DNA of 64,000 nucleotides. Source: Paucimonas lemoignei (lineage in GTDB: Bacteria > Pseudomonadota > Gammaproteobacteria > Pseudomonadales > Pseudomonadaceae). The translations under genes were made by a program, and so were the position numbers. The stretch is taken from NCBI GenBank assembly GCA_900475325.1, contig LS483371.1, positions 372,001 to 436,000 of the forward strand. The letters are read 5' to 3'. The stretch's first letter is position 1, and each line of letters opens with the position of its first letter. Shown here in pieces: positions 62,291-64,000 of the stretch. The notes beneath the pieces are model-generated. The model ran no database searches. It saw nothing but the letters and a program-made list of their open reading frames with translations, and was not told where the DNA came from.

Positions 62291-64000
62291 TTAGCGTTTG
62301 AACAAGCCGCGCAGGGCGTCCTTGAGTTCAGGGCTGACCTTGTCGCCGAGTTTCTCCTCGATCTTGTCGCTGATCTTGTCACCTGCCAGTTTCGCAGCAA
62401 CCTGGCCCAGGCCTTCCTTGTCCAGGCGGCAAGCCTTGGCGCCCAGCTCCAGGGGCCCGCGGCAGCGCACGGGCCACTCGATACCGACATAACGCGGGTT
62501 AACCTCGCAGGCCGGGTCAGGCATCTCGGTCTTGTCGCCCTCGATGATGATGCCCACGCGGTAATTCATGCCCAACACGCGCAGGTCCACGTCGCCGTCG
62601 CCATTGACGGCCAGGCCGGGGATTTGCACCTTCAGGTCCGGGTTGCTGGCCACGCCGTTGCGAAACACCAGATTGCCGTTCAATTGCGTGAATGGCGTGT
62701 CCTTGCCGCGTGGTTCGCCGCTCAGGGTCTTGCGGTTGAGCACCGAGATCCCCTGGCACAGTTGCTGCTCAAGATTGGCGTTAACCAGCACGCCGTTGTT
62801 GAGCATGAAGCTGGCGGTGCCGTTGAGGCTGTCGATCAAGGCTTTTTCGCTGTTGCCTTTGCCCGTCAGGTCGCTGTTGAGGGTCAGAAGGCCTCTGACC
62901 GGCGGCGTCTGATCCTGACTTTGCAGGAAGCGTTCGACCGGCACTTTGGCGACGCGAGTCTGCACGCTGGCCAGTGGCACATCGGGACGCACGTCGAGGT
63001 TGCCTTTGACTTCAAAGTTGCCGTTGTAGAGATCACCACGCAGGCTGTCGAGCTTCACCACGCCATTGAGGGCTTGAGTCTTGAGAGCGGCGTTCTGGAT
63101 CAGCAGCTTGTTGAGCGTCAGCGTGCCGAAGCTGATATCAGCGTCCACATCAAGCTTGCGCATGCGCTCCAGCGGCAGCAGTTTCTCGGTGCTCCAGGCG
63201 GCCTTGGTGGGCTGGTCCGGCAGCGGCGTGGTGCCAGCGCCCGCCACAGCAGTGGCCTCGCTGCTTTGCACTTCGGCTTTACGGGCGGCGGTTGCGCCTT
63301 TCTTCTCGTCGCTTTCAGCCGGGCGATAACGATCAACGTTGAACGTGTCCGCCTTGAGTTGCAGGCGCAGCGCCTGTTTGGCGAAGTCCTCAATGGCGAT
63401 GCGGCCGGTGAAGGTGCTGTCGTCGACTTTCAGGTTCAGGTCGTCAAGCGATACGCTGGTGGGAGTGCCACTCAGACGGCTGACCATTTCGACCTTGCTC
63501 AGGCTGCCCGCGGCCATTGCAGGCAGTGGCTGACCGATGCTCTCGAGGAAGGTGTGCAGGTCAAATTGAGCGACAGACACCGCGCCGGTGATTTGCGCAA
63601 CCTTGTCCAGATCGCGAGCGCGTAATTCACCCAAGGCGCGCAGCTGATTGGCAGACAGCTTGAGGTTGCTCCATTCCGCCACGTTGGCTGCCAGGTCCAC
63701 CAGAAGCTGGCCTTGCGCAGCGAACGTCACGGTTTTGCCTTGCAGCGGCTCACCGGAGGCTTCGCCCGACAGGCGCATGTCGCCAAATTGATAACGCTTG
63801 AGGGCGCGGTCCAGGCGCAGTTGACCAACCAGTTCGGTCTTGGCGCGCATGACCGGTTGGGTGGTGCCCAGGAATGCCGTCAGTTTGATCGGGATATCAG
63901 CGCCTTCGTGGACGGCACCAGTGCTCAGTTGAATGCTCTCCGCGGTGAAAGACTGCCCCTTGCGTGCGTCGACATATTCAACACGTGCGTTGTTCACGGT
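62291..64000 (-). CDS. AsmA-family protein, C-terminal part (5' end beyond the window)
   Basis: 569 residues up to the stop, continuing past the window edge. Repeated beta-rich segments typical of AsmA/TamB-like inner-membrane-anchored periplasmic proteins, an Ala/Lys-rich linker (about residues 230-260 of the visible part), and the conserved AsmA C-terminal domain with SLRGDLYNGNFEVKGNLDVR, LLTLNSDLTGKGNSEKALID and NLEQQLCQGISVLN. These proteins are implicated in outer-membrane lipid homeostasis. It precedes mutY, an order conserved in Pseudomonas. Confidence 0.92.
   Translation of the reverse strand, partial: TVNNARVEYVDARKGQSFTAESIQLSTGAVHEGADIPIKLTAFLGTTQPVMRAKTELVGQLRLDRALKRYQFGDMRLSGEASGEPLQGKTVTFAAQGQLLVDLAANVAEWSNLKLSANQLRALGELRARDLDKVAQITGAVSVAQFDLHTFLESIGQPLPAMAAGSLSKVEMVSRLSGTPTSVSLDDLNLKVDDSTFTGRIAIEDFAKQALRLQLKADTFNVDRYRPAESDEKKGATAARKAEVQSSEATAVAGAGTTPLPDQPTKAAWSTEKLLPLERMRKLDVDADISFGTLTLNKLLIQNAALKTQALNGVVKLDSLRGDLYNGNFEVKGNLDVRPDVPLASVQTRVAKVPVERFLQSQDQTPPVRGLLTLNSDLTGKGNSEKALIDSLNGTASFMLNNGVLVNANLEQQLCQGISVLNRKTLSGEPRGKDTPFTQLNGNLVFRNGVASNPDLKVQIPGLAVNGDGDVDLRVLGMNYRVGIIIEGDKTEMPDPACEVNPRYVGIEWPVRCRGPLELGAKACRLDKEGLGQVAAKLAGDKISDKIEEKLGDKVSPELKDALRGLFKR

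Overview
The window is chromosomal DNA of a fluorescent Pseudomonas, most likely of the fluorescens/syringae lineage. This rests on gene content and order matching several Pseudomonas chromosomal blocks, the dgcAB dimethylglycine pathway, GC-rich codon use, and many REPIN-type palindromes (about seventeen inverted pairs plus single arms) in the gaps. Compared from memory with P. aeruginosa PAO1, the order is a mosaic of segments that lie apart there: thiG to metX, the PA5396-PA5401 betaine cluster, mutM to coaD and the aldehyde dehydrogenase, metK to fbaA, and tRNA-Phe/yggX/mutY/asmA.

Layout. 1-6.5 kb: thiS end, thiG, trmB, then on the minus strand a DUF3392 protein, hemW, rdgB, DUF4426, metW and metX. 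6.5-7.2 kb: a non-coding stretch with a 157-bp duplication and two consensus DnaA boxes. 7.2-12.3 kb: methyltransferase, amino-acid binding protein, GABA permease with a structured leader, DUF3010, LprI-like protein. 12.5-20.3 kb: dipeptidase, DUF5943 protein, dgcA, dgcB and a dedicated ETF pair, which together demethylate dimethylglycine and pass the electrons to the membrane. 20.3-26.2 kb: a VasX-like type VI secretion effector followed by two mosaic copies of a membrane protein, probably immunity proteins; no secretion hardware is nearby. 26.5-35.8 kb: housekeeping genes (rlmI, HDOD protein, mutM, ggt, ferredoxin, coaD, aldehyde dehydrogenase). 35.9-42.2 kb: a LysR regulator divergent from a polar amino-acid ABC operon carrying an argininosuccinate-lyase-family enzyme and two ATPases. 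42.4-46.3 kb: a LacI regulator, operator pair, MFS sugar-acid transporter and galactarate/talarate dehydratase. 46.4-48 kb: TetR regulator, sulfurtransferase. 48.2-57.2 kb: metK with an ArsR-methyltransferase fusion, then tktA, epd, pgk, three small lipoproteins and fbaA. 57.2-60.6 kb: an accessory stretch with hypothetical genes and a VapC/Phd toxin-antitoxin pair next to tRNA-Phe. 60.8-64 kb: yggX, mutY and the 3' part of an asmA-family gene.

The most unusual locus is the effector module. The two downstream copies agree almost completely in their C-terminal two thirds but diverge across the predicted membrane hairpin. The intergenic copy of the module retains the last few codons of an effector gene, which suggests that whole effector-immunity units were duplicated and then pruned. 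Other leads are a missing cluster cysteine in DgcA, 10-bp-phased repeats before the dipeptidase gene, a looped LacI operator pair and a near-perfect palindrome between the ArsR fusion and tktA.
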